NCBI GenBank assembly: GCA_030849805.1
Contig: JASANZ010002026.1
Coordinates: 1 to 35,441, forward strand
DNA from: Sergeia podlipaevii
Taxonomy: Eukaryota > Euglenozoa > Kinetoplastea > Trypanosomatida > Trypanosomatidae
DNA: 35,441 nucleotides
Direction of reading: 5' to 3'
The notes beneath the pieces were generated by a model. The model did no database searches. It was given only the letters and a program-made list of their open reading frames with translations, and was not told where the DNA came from. The position numbers and the translations under genes are program-made. Positions 27,401-35,441 of this stretch are shown piece by piece. Numbering within the stretch: position 1 is the first letter of the stretch; each line of letters begins with the position of its first letter.

Positions 27401-28272
27401 TGAATTGTCAATAGAATGTTTGACCACTCGCTGGTTTCAGGATTGAAGCTGTGAGCAAACCCATTGCACTCGTCACCCCATCCAACGCCACCAAGAACAA
27501 ACATGTGTGGTTTCCCCTCCGCATCGTGGTACATCGTACCTGCTTGACCGTAGGCCGGCTCTGGGAGAAGTGGTGGGTTCGCCTTCCATCCGTCTTTCAA
27601 TGTTTCGGGCTGCTTATGTTCTCTCCACAGCCCACGCACTACATCGTACTCCCAAACATCGTTGTATGTGTCTTCACCAAGCCCTCCATACAGAAGCAGA
27701 GATTTCCTCTCAGGGCAGGAGAGCAGTAGGTGGCCGCTGCGTGGTGAGGGGGCTGAGTAAGGGGTGCGTGCGGCCTTCAGAAGAGTGTCCGCGGTACCGG
27801 CATGACGACTGCGCTCGCCAGCGCCAGGCGCCTCGTCACGCGCGACGTACGCTACAAGTGGCTTCCCTTCACTGTCAAACATGATGGGTATAGATGGAAT
27901 GGCGGCAGCGCAGCCACCGTCTTCATCAGCGTTGTTGTCATTGTCATTGTCGTTGCTGCTGCTGCTGCTGCTGCTAATGGCCGCACCGCGTGCCCTCTGT
28001 TTTGTGCACACTTCACCCTTGCAATGCTGCTGTTGCTGCTGTTGCTGTGATGACTCGGGCAGGATCATGACACCGCCAAAAACAGGCTGAGGGCCGACGT
28101 CCTCGCTGAACATGCTTGGGTACAGTACTAAATCTGATGCTTCCGTCGCTTCTGCCGAGTCTGGGAGGGCGCTAATTCCATAGAAGGGTTGCAGAAAACG
28201 ACGTTGTTGGTCCGACCCGGGATCTGCATACAGCAGAGAGAATTCTGCAGTGTATAGCGGCTCGATGCTCAT
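24415..28272 (-). CDS. Kelch-repeat protein, 1285 aa
   Basis: A complete reading frame (ATG at 28272, TAG stop). At least six kelch-type motifs with a conserved double glycine are visible: YGGLGEDTYNDVWEYD (195-210), FVLGGVGWGDECNGF (258-272), LFGGMEGN (354-361), FGGRDERYFFNDFWVFN (550-566), YIYGGYLLENQ (665-675) and FFLFGGRVNNTAMGDLF (888-904). Together they should form a six-bladed propeller for protein-protein contact. The blades are separated by long low-complexity insertions (Q run 75-82, S/N/D run about 100-118, E run 345-350, A-rich 326-333, S/P-rich 752-785). After the propeller come a Q-rich segment (935-946), an RG-rich stretch (about 1112-1125) and a C-terminal helical segment with charged heptads. 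No catalytic domain, BTB or F-box was recognised, so the binding partner is unknown. The long insertions and disordered tail are unusual compared with compact kelch proteins. A 5' UTR of about 370 bases is predicted. Confidence 0.92.
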   Translation of the reverse strand: MSIEPLYTAEFSLLYADPGSDQQRRFLQPFYGISALPDSAEATEASDLVLYPSMFSEDVGPQPVFGGVMILPESSQQQQQQQHCKGEVCTKQRARGAAISSSSSSSNDNDNDNNADEDGGCAAAIPSIPIMFDSEGKPLVAYVARDEAPGAGERSRHAGTADTLLKAARTPYSAPSPRSGHLLLSCPERKSLLLYGGLGEDTYNDVWEYDVVRGLWREHKQPETLKDGWKANPPLLPEPAYGQAGTMYHDAEGKPHMFVLGGVGWGDECNGFAHSFNPETSEWSNILLTIQIPPLWGSVAGTLYQRRHTPSKASAKPAFSSSSPTAATAAAAACKPREINHSVKEEEEEEVIVLFGGMEGNIGVIHDTFILHMDHPLTEEEVMADPDRFLHSIGYEEEELVKMSYAMAAEVLYERGWADVHSGGSDGDDGDSRRTRRRNLPQTQSASSLPPFRLRAVTMAPRASPLEAYSVTALRDTAELGEVGERIHFSSAKIVQWRHDHADMIESWKTASLRSMVGRYWVESLPNREYPHGRRRACATVYKKHFMFMFGGRDERYFFNDFWVFNCLTRRWLQIREEVPCFWMNKYFAEPLNPYVGEYIEREILGPLRDKCIKDAIAKATGSDRRFLLEPKYRHEAVHACPQNSTAQERTGTSMVIDPLRRCVYIYGGYLLENQKSLTFYDLHAYHVDTHKWRKVSVQRDRLWDPCIDGSKDVSELLSSCEEEALPRRHRGTRYVNSDPSVNPCVGVSTAQSLERPPIPPSSLSHPSFSLSPSSTSSEEQQPRQQQRRRLEHWQKMNKVLSVAHTALMNGQTVYPPPPCFARGVRRCLPAAAALREEEEGVVTPPSQSAAAAPALVPQGYARLPVLLPQARTMAAMAADPIFPGGRFFLFGGRVNNTAMGDLFDCRISPLTAAQHAFCQMRNEIRFKRKVGWQRQQQQQQQQWQQDVDEAYQYQRANQLDARARLDDPIVYHYHYLTSSSNSNSSGSCDADQVTLSGVGPAAAAIAAYRYSAMPGTREENRNGGPLRNQLIKELCSMLDLATKRQSVTQSHCHLSVDVPRNTTVGPRGRGRGRQPRGRQPQQQQRQQSQLSPSYGSQHSPRSPPPPYAQSLQPLPAINMNGNEGEGIPENMGINDTTNSSSRTHPHAKKLAALETVKIDQAQKMRELLMKRLAYRPLDPLLIAAQRSIELLNHTLEVSVNNEEVWASMPRVRSAAAPTATAPLADNRRGDWPTTTAAPTSYVQTFNNLRCDPKLSEGHCLLNILFDMIPLKDGAHDVSVFEPLE

Positions 28273-28642
28273 TGTCTTTTTTTTTTCCCCGCAGCGGTCT
28301 TTTACCCTTTCTTTCTTTTCTTCCTTGATTTTTTTTTTTTTTAGAAACGTGGGACCCCCTTCAATTGTAAATCTGTAATGATAAATATTAGTAGTAATAG
28401 TAATAATGGTAATATTAATAACAATGAAGTGAGTAAAGATAGACTATATAGATAAAAGACCACTTCTATGTATATATATGTGTTTGTTTGTTTATATCTC
28501 TGTATGTGCAATGTTGTTTCTTTCTAGATACGATGCTTCACTCCCTACGCCCGGTTATTTCTGTGTGTGTGTGTGTGTTGAGTTAAGTGAGGATTGGGAT
28601 GAGAGAAGAGAAAGAACTTGATGCGGATTTTCGCGAAGATTC

Positions 28643-28720
28643 CTTCAACAATAACAAGTAGTCCAAATGTAAGGAAGAGGGAGAGAAAGAGAGAGAGTGA
28701 GAGGGAGGAGAAAGCCATGG
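28643..28720 (-). promoter_or_regulatory. Predicted trans-splice acceptor of kelch gene
   Basis: On the minus strand, a pure T/C tract (about 28717-28671) is followed after a short spacer by the first AG in GTTGAAG at 28644-28643. The predicted 5' UTR is 370 bases. Other pyrimidine tracts nearby (about 28830-28790) offer alternatives. Confidence 0.4.
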
Positions 28721-30440
28721 CAACAGCCAGATAATAATATTGATAGAGTGAGAGAACAAAGGATAGTACAAGTGTGAAGTACATACAGAGAGAGAGAGAG
28801 AGAGAAAGACATAAAAAAAAGCAAAGGGGAAAAGCAACGTGAAAGCACCTTTTTTTGCTGTGCTAGAGATAAGAGAAAGGGTGGCACTGCCTTTACAGGA
28901 AAAGTATCACTCCTCCCTCTCCATTTTCTTAAATAGGAAAACACAAGTAACATACTTTCCCGTCTCCTACCCCTCCCTCACTCTTCTTCCTCATAACATT
29001 TTTTTTGGTCGTACTTTCTTTTAGAAAAAACAAACAAACAAGCACACACATACACACAGAGATGTAAATATAAATGTTGATAATTTACTTGATGAGAAGG
29101 GATATATGTTAATCAGTTATTGAGCACTTTTTGTATAGTAGTTTGCAACAACAATAATTATCCACCTTTTTTGTGTCTACGGACGTTTCTTTCTTTTTTT
29201 TTTGTCTATAAATGATAATAAAAATAGTAGATAGTAAGCCTCTCTCTCTCATATCTTACAATCTATTCATTGTGTGACGCCATGACAACGGTGCACTGCG
29301 GCTATGCAGCCTTTTCATTTTTTTTTTCTTTTTAAACGAAGCAACACCGCCGACAAGGGGGAGGGGGAGGGGAAAAGGCAAAAAGAGAAAATGAAAAGGG
29401 GAAAAAATGCACACACACACACACACCAACAGATATCACATTGGGAAGCTGTCGGGGGAGAACAGTGTGTTCATACATACATAACAAAGTGTGACATGGA
29501 CAGTTAGCCAGCACAGTACTTCTCCCTCCCCTTTCTCCGTTATTTTTTCCTCTTCTTCTTCTTCTCCAGCAGGAATACACTTCTTCTTACTACTCCTACA
29601 CATTGTATCATAAGTGGCGTCCGTCATACAAAGCAAACAAACAAAAGTAACGGCAACGTCATCCAATAAATCATCAAACGAAGGGGTCGAAAGTATGCAC
29701 ACACCAAATGCATACACAGTCGTGCTACTTACATGCGTGTGTAGTGCCCCTCTGAGAAAAGATTTGTGTACTGAAAGGATATCAAAAAAAAAAAAAAATC
29801 AAATAGAATGCAAAATATAAAAAAAAGAATTTAAGCAAAATTGAAAGAGAGGAGGAAAACGGAGGAAAAACTGGAAATACATAAGATAAGGACTGTATCA
29901 GCCCAGCCTGCGCTGAAAAGAAGAAGAAAATCAAAGTAACAACTAGGTGGCACTTATATACTTCGTCAGTAATATATACTTAAAAAAAAGAAAGGTAGAG
30001 AAGGGGGAGAAGGAAAACAAACAAAACAAACATACACGCAATTTTTTTTTTTCGGTAGAAAAGAGATACCCTTTTTCACTAACTATAATAATAGTAATGA
30101 TTAGAGGAGACATACAAAAAGAAGGAGACTACACTCACAGTAGAGGGGTATATATGTGTATGCGTGCATGCATTTTGCAATAGCTCTACCTTCCCGAAGA
30201 GACATGTCAAAGCACATCATCATCTTATGTTTTTATTTACTTCCTTGAAAATTGTCCTTTCGAATTTTTTTTTCCCCTTCTTCCATTTTGCATTCTCTTT
30301 TTGTAGCAAATAAAGCAAAAAAAAATAATAATAATATATAATATAAAAAACAATAATAATAATAAGTTGAAACAACAAAGAAATCAAAAAGAAGAAGTGC
30401 AGTACAACACGCGTAGCACCTCTCTATAAAAAATGAAAGC

Positions 30441-30465
30441 CACACACACACACACACACACACAC
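30441..30465. repeat. CA dinucleotide microsatellite
   Basis: An uninterrupted CA run of about 12 units (UG repeat in the transcript), about 300 bases after the stop of the 776-aa gene. Confidence 0.9.
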
Positions 30466-30765
30466 TTACATGGACTGTTGTGAAACCTGAACTACATGCC
30501 CAGCGGGCATAGATAGATAGATAGATACATACATACAAAAAAAAGGGGAGGAGGGAAGAAAAGAGAAAAGAAAAGAAGAGTACGCGATTGCTTTTTTTTT
30601 TTTCCTTTTTTTTTGCAAATTTTTTTTTTTTAAAGTGTTTCATTTGTGTTTTCTTTCATTTCACGTACTTATGTATATTAGCACTATTGCTTTCTACACT
30701 GTTCTTTTTCTTTTGATTTTCTTTCCATATGATCTCTTTCTCTTTCTCTCTCTCTCTCATATTAC

Positions 30766-31280
30766 CTAATTCTTTCCGTCACTTGCAAGCGCAGACACCA
30801 TCTTTTTGTTGTGCTTGTACAGGCTAAAGGGGTCTGTCTGCTGGTACTTTTGATCTTGCGGTGTGTTGTCGTGGCTGCTCTTATTCAAGCTCGGCTGAGA
30901 AACGCTAGCAGTGCTGCGGTTGTTGGTGTTGCTGTGACTGACACTGTTGTTTCTGTTTCTCCCTTGACCTCTGGAGTGGTTACCTCCGCCTCCCCCTCCT
31001 CCCGCACGCAGCTGCTGCTGCTGACTTGTGATTGCACTGCTGCTGCTGCAGCCGCCTGGCCCCATTTCGACCTCCACATGTGATGTGGAGATGATAAATG
31101 GCATGCCTGACCCATCCCCCGCGCTAACGATAGGTGGAGGTACCGCGTATATGTCTCCTCCTCCCGGTGCGTAAGCAGCAGCAGGGTGCATAGAGCTCCT
31201 GCTATCTAAAGGGCCCTCAGTTGTAGCAGCATTACTAGCCGCCGCAAGGAAGTTTTGCCATTGTTGATGATGGGATTGCT

Positions 31281-31311
<31 letters not shown>

Positions 31312-33096
31312 TTGATAGAGAGATTGATAGTAGGCCATGTACTGTGCTGGGTCCCCCAGAGTGGATGGCGCTGCGGCTGCCACGTTGATTGGTGCAGTAA
31401 AAACCGGAGGGGCGGCAACTGCATGACCGCCGACTGTGATCCATGTGGAACTGGGGTCGTACACAGATTTCATTGACTGCTGATCCTTTTGTTGCTGCTG
31501 GTGCTGTGGATGAAAAAGCGGGTTTCCTGTCGCAAAGACTGAGGCCGATGTGGGACCGCACATGCCGGGGGTCATGAAAGGATTGTACGACGGTGCTTGC
31601 TGCTGCGTGTGTTGCTGCGGTGGGGAGGGGGGCTGTTGCCCTTGCATTATTTGTTGTTGTTGTTGTTGTTGGGCACAGTAAAGAGCCCACATCTGCTGCT
31701 GCTGCTGCTGCTGTTGTTGTTGAATGGCGCTCATGCCCATCATACCGCCAGTATCACCACTAGAGACAGTGATGGGGGGTGGTGAGCTCGCGGTAGGAAA
31801 GCTAGGAATCATCATCGGCTGCGAGTGGCTAGACGTTGGGTCTTGAGGCATGGCACTACCACCAACACCGCCGGGTAGTCCCCTGGACATGGCATGTGCC
31901 ACACTGCCAGCACCATCATTGCTGTTGTTTTCGCCCGTGGTTACCCGGAAGCTACCCACATCCTGCTGCTGCTGAGTGAAGCTGAGAGGACTGGTAAAGC
32001 TGCCTTGACTAAAGGAGGTTTCTCTACGTGAACTGGTCCGCCGTGAGCGCTGGTGCTGCTGCTGCCGCGACGAACGCCGCCCCTTGTTGTTGTTGTTGTT
32101 GTTGTGACCATTGTTAGAAAGATGTAGTACAGCATTGGATGAGTCTAGACGACTGGCCATCGCTCCATACCCTTCACCACCACCAACACGCTTGGACGAG
32201 ATGGATGCATTCTTCTTACTCTCTTGTTCTGCTTTTGCCGCCGCCGCTGCCGCTGCTTCCTGTGCTTTCCTGCGCTTCTCCAAGCGCCTTTCGGTTTCCT
32301 CCTTGCTGATGAGTCGGTGAGCACTAGTAGCTGTCGTGGCCGTGGACACAGCCAAAAAGCTGCCCACTACTGAGTGACTATTATTGTTGTTGGCTGCGCG
32401 ACTGCTATCTGCGCAGCTGTCCGCCACGTCTCCCTCTGCCGCTGCCGCAGCTGCTGCGGCCTTCTTCGCCAGTGAGTGTTCACGCAGGCGCTGCAGCTCC
32501 TCAGGGCTCAGAAGTGTGTGTGGCTGATGATACCCAGCAGAGTACGAGGCAGCCGTCGGCACTCCACCACCTCCTCCCGGCTGCTTCTGTGAAGGGTGCT
32601 GATGATGATGGTGATGAAGACCTGAGAGACCACTCCATGATGCCGCAGTGCTATGTTTGGCTACGGAAGCGCCAGATCCTACTACATGACTGTGAGCACC
32701 ATGCGGCATACCGACCACCTCGCCGCCGGCTGAGATGAGAAAAGTGCCACCACTCCCGTCCTGTCCTTCAACGGCAGCCCCTGACGAATCCGCGTCCCGC
32801 CAGCCCTCTAGCGCGTCCAGCTCTGGGTCCACGTGCGTGTTGAGGTGCCAAGACACTGCTTCCCATACTCCCTCAGCGTTTTCCTCCTCGAGTAACTCGT
32901 CTGCCATGAGAGGGACAGCAGTGTCGCCTCCGCCTAAGCCCTTCTTTTTTTGGCCTTCGACCACTGAAAGTGTTGTTGTCCTCTTGCTGCCCTCAGCTGG
33001 TGCTGCCGCTGCTGCTACTGTGCCTTCCTTCACACTAGCTGGTGTCTGGCTCATACCGTGAATGTCTTTGCTGCTGAAGCTTTCTGCCTTAGACAT
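30766..33096 (-). CDS. Q/A/N/S-rich protein, 776 aa, function not recognised
   Basis: A complete reading frame (ATG at 33096, TAG stop) for a largely disordered protein. Three parts look ordered: an acidic, Trp-containing segment (about 66-103, with ELLEEENAEGVW and LDALEGW), a charged helix or coiled coil (about 264-297, EETERRLEKRRKAQE) after SPEELQRLREH (197-207), and a short C-terminal block (about 753-772, TDPFSLYKHNKKMVSALA). The rest consists of His, Ala, Asn, Gly and especially Gln runs (459-468, 476-482, 595-607, 693-696), with SR/RR-rich sequence at 340-358 and a Gly-rich/RG region (699-713). This is the composition of RNA-granule or mRNA-regulator proteins in trypanosomatids, which is inference. 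It does not carry the MxPPP/RWxxH/Wx6WW domain of genes A, B and C. It is the most upstream gene of the visible transcription unit. Confidence 0.9.
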
Positions 33097-33491
33097 TATC
33101 TCTATCTACCTGTCTATCTATCTATATAGATATGTGCGTGCGTAGATATGTATGTATGTATGCCGGTGCCCCTCTCTCTCTCCCTCTCTCTCTCTCTCTA
33201 CCTTTCCCTGGCTCAATCACTGTGTCCCACGTGGTAAATATATAGTAGAAAATAAAGTGGATCTGCAGTATTGAGCTGTATGGGGGATTCTTCCTCCTTA
33301 TCTTCCTTGCAATATATACCCCCCTGTTGTTATACGTTCTTTCGCCCAGTATGTATACAGCTTTCTCTCCTTACTGGGTGTGTGTGGTGTGTGTGTCTGC
33401 GTACGCGCGCCTCACGTTTTCGTGTGTTTTTGAATATATTTATTTGCTTTTTTTTAAAAAAAAAGGAAAAGAAAGCAACAACAACGTGCCA

Positions 33492-33510
33492 CTTAAAAAA
33501 AAAAAAATTC
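33492..33510 (-). promoter_or_regulatory. Predicted trans-splice acceptor of the 776-aa gene
   Basis: On the minus strand, a run of 13 T (about 33507-33495) is followed immediately by AAG, with the AG at 33493-33492. The predicted 5' UTR is about 395 bases. A second pyrimidine tract near 33460-33480 offers an alternative acceptor closer to the ATG. Confidence 0.35.
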
Positions 33511-34665
33511 TTTACGCGCAGTGCCGCGCTGTCTTCTTCTTTTTTGAAGTTTGGTTATATAATATCAAAGTGCTCCCTCTTTTTGTGCGTGAGTGTGTAT
33601 AACAATAATAATAATGTATGCAATGTATATTCGCGCGTATGTGTACTCTAACTACTACCCCCTCCCCTTGTTCCTTCAGGCAAGCGTTGAATAAGCAAAG
33701 AGAAGAACAAGAAGAAAACACACACACACACACACGCTAACGTATTTGCACACCTACTATCTTCTTTCGATTCACTACTCTCCAGTTTCCTTCTTTTTTT
33801 TTTTTTTTTTGATTCTCTTCTTCTTTTTACCCTAATGTATATAACACACCACGTTAAAAAAAAACCGAAAAACAAAAACAATAAAAAAAATTCTGAGAGG
33901 CTCCTCAAAGTGAATTCTTTTTCTCTCTTTCTCCTTAGTTTACTGATTATATGTATATGTTTGCTTCGAACAGTGTATATATGGTTCTCGGAACGATGCC
34001 TTGTAAGACAGCGCAACAGAGGTAGCAAAAAAAAGAGAAAAAAAAAATGAAGGGGCTTGTACGTGTATGATATGTACTGCAACCTCCCTTTTTTTTCCGT
34101 TTCCGAGACCTACAAGAAAAGAAGAGAATGAGCCAAGAGCAATGTGCTTTCTGTTCTCCTCTTTCTCTCTCTCTCTCTCCCTCTCTGTTTGTCTGTCTCT
34201 GTCCTCAATTGCTTTTCCTCCCTCTTGCCCTTGAGCTCTAGCTGCACTCTCCCTTGCTGCCAAGTTGGCCGCTGGAAAATAATAATAATTATAACACAAT
34301 AATGAAATGTAACTAAATGTCACTTCTCCTCCCTCCCCCCTCTTCGTCTTTTGGTAGCACCGCGCACACTTGTAGACACGTTGGCAACAGTGCTTCTTTT
34401 TTGCCCTTCCTCCAGCTGCTTTCTTTTTTTGAAAAGAAGGCGTGCTTGCCCTAGTAGAAACAAAAATAAGACACACGAGCGAGGGGCTAAACGCAAATAG
34501 CGTGTGCAACCAAAAAAAAGGAGAAAAAAGAAGAAGAAGTGGGAAAGAGAAAAAACTACACCCTCAAAAGGCAAAAAAAAATGCAGTTTCTCTATTTTTT
34601 TTTTGGTTCACCTCCTTTTTCCTTTTTTTGTATATAGCACCTAGCAGAACCTATGAACAGTAAAC

Positions 34666-34692
34666 AATAATAATAATAATAATAATAATAAA
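34666..34692. repeat. AAT trinucleotide repeat (9 units; UUA/UAU in the transcript)
   Basis: The longest AAT run of the window, in the presumed 3' UTR of the gene upstream of the window's first gene. Confidence 0.9.
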
Positions 34693-35076
34693 GTACAATA
34701 AAATAAAAGAGAAAGTGAGACCAAAAACGTACAACCTGCCCCTTAAGCAACGCAAGAGTGGCGCTCCTGATTGTGATTCTCACCTTCTCCGGCTTGTTTA
34801 CAAAAAAAAAAGAAAAGAAAAGAAAATGAGAGAAAATAAAAGAAAAGACAATAGCAAAAAAAGTGAAATGAAGCAACAGAAACGTCACGTTTTCTTATTC
34901 CTCTTTTCTTTCTCCCTTCCTCGGAGTTCTTCATTACGCTCCGACTAAATGTTGATATGTTAGAAAATAGTTTTTTTTTTAAATAGAAAACGCAATCGAG
35001 AATGCATGCGTGTCAATTGTATGCATGTATGGGTGCAATGATTTTTTTCCTTTTTTTTTTAGAGAGCCATTTAGAG

Positions 35077-35095
35077 ATATATATATATATATATA
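35077..35095. repeat. TA dinucleotide microsatellite
   Basis: An uninterrupted TA run of about nine units near the right edge. Confidence 0.85.
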
Positions 35096-35441
35096 GACAA
35101 ATAGGTAGATAGATGTGTATCTCTGGCAAATGGTCGTTGTGCACGAGTATGTCTCCGGTAAATACGCTTTTGTAAAAGCAAAAATAAAAGTAAAAAAATA
35201 GAAAAGAGGCGTGTATCTCCTCTTAATATTTTTATTCTTTTTCTTCTCTTTCTCTTGTCATTATCTCTCTCCTTTTCTTTCTTTCCATACAAACCAGCAA
35301 ACAAGCACAAACGCCAAAGGAAAAATACTGTGGACTCTCACCCTCACAGTAGTAAGAGCAGATAACAGCAGCAAGGATCACAATCAGATTGTGCCTTTCA
35401 TTAAAGAGAAGGAGAGGAGAGAGGGGGGGGGGGAAAGGAGG

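Larger units (their letters stand above)
28273..30765. other. 2.5-kb intergenic region: 3' UTR of the 776-aa gene and 5' flank of kelch gene
   Basis: No convincing gene seen. It contains TG (28562-28580) and CA (30441-30465) microsatellites, AAT repeats (about 30324-30335 and 30352-30365), a 14-A run at about 29784-29797 and T runs near 30591-30631. A splice-acceptor-like signal at 29772-29771 is followed only by very short ATG-initiated frames, so I do not annotate a gene there. Confidence 0.6.
33097..35441. other. 2.3-kb right-end intergenic region
   Basis: This region holds the 5' flank of the 776-aa gene and presumably the 3' UTR of a gene beyond the window. It has CT repeats (33173-33199), a CA run (about 33719-33735), a 20-T run near 33792-33810, an AAT repeat (34666-34692), a TA repeat (35077-35095) and a G run close to the right edge. 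A 189-codon minus-strand frame (34509-33940) overlaps repeats and looks spurious. Confidence 0.55.

Noticed and set aside
29436..29772. 93-codon minus-strand frame behind a strong T14...TTTCAG acceptor
   Set aside because: The frame begins with GTG, not ATG. The first ATGs after the acceptor give a two-codon frame (ATG TAA) and a frame of about 30 codons, so no gene is supported.
32780..32900. Possible fourth copy of the shared domain (VSWHLNTHVDPELDALEGW) in the 776-aa protein
   Set aside because: It lacks the R of RWxxH, has different spacing, and neither MxPPP nor Wx6WW occurs in this protein.
33206..33235. CCCTGGCTCA, 13 bases, then ACGTGGT, resembling the 5' hallmark of trypanosome ingi/L1Tc retroposons
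   Set aside because: The spacing matches the hallmark as I remember it, but the intervening bases do not, the complementary GCCAGGG that closes the ribozyme stem is missing, and no retroposon body follows. Probably coincidence.
33940..34509. 189-codon minus-strand open frame near the right end
   Set aside because: Composed of repeat-derived REREREKE and F/S runs over CT and T tracts; no domain and no clear splice signal directly upstream.
1..35441. CRISPR arrays, insertion sequences, operons or bacterial promoters
   Set aside because: The window is eukaryotic (kinetoplastid) in organisation; repeats are microsatellites without spacer structure, and no transposase-like frame is present.

Overview
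The window looks like nuclear DNA of a kinetoplastid (trypanosomatid), most likely a Trypanosoma-like species. The reasons are: every protein gene lies on one strand without introns; gaps of about 1.3-4.5 kb are full of poly-A/T, TA, CA and AAT runs; polypyrimidine-AG signals of the kind used for spliced-leader trans-splicing lie ahead of most genes; a folate/biopterin transporter of the trypanosomatid type is present; and a tRNA-Leu points against the protein genes. Genus and species are inference.

Transcription of the protein genes runs right to left (minus strand). In that order: a 776-aa Q/A/N-rich protein (33096-30766); a 1285-aa kelch-repeat protein (28272-24415); a frameshifted gene for a type II membrane protein (23107-21609); a 790-aa low-complexity protein, here called C (20126-17754); a 706-aa folate/biopterin transporter (13204-11084); a 658-aa Q-rich protein, B (8480-6504); and a 482-aa Q-rich protein, A (2547-1099). 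A possible small gene (15543-15061) sits in the gap between C and the transporter. The unit then meets a plus-strand tRNA-Leu(CAG) at 105-187, so the left end looks like the end of a polycistronic unit.

The most interesting observation is that A, B and C, otherwise Q/N/S/P-rich and not recognisable, share a divergent domain with fixed-spacing signatures: M-[ILF]-P-P-P, then R-W-x-x-H, then W-x6-W-W. A and B also share C-P-[ST]-[IF]-E-E. I do not recognise this as a named family. The long downstream regions and disordered Q-rich composition are typical of post-transcriptional regulators in trypanosomatids, but an RNA-related role is inference only.

Two sequence-quality points matter. B contains a 65-bp tandem duplication separated by the single N at 7786, which looks like an unmerged assembly join. 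The gene at 21.6-23.1 kb needs three frame changes to read through, so it is either a pseudogene or carries indel errors.
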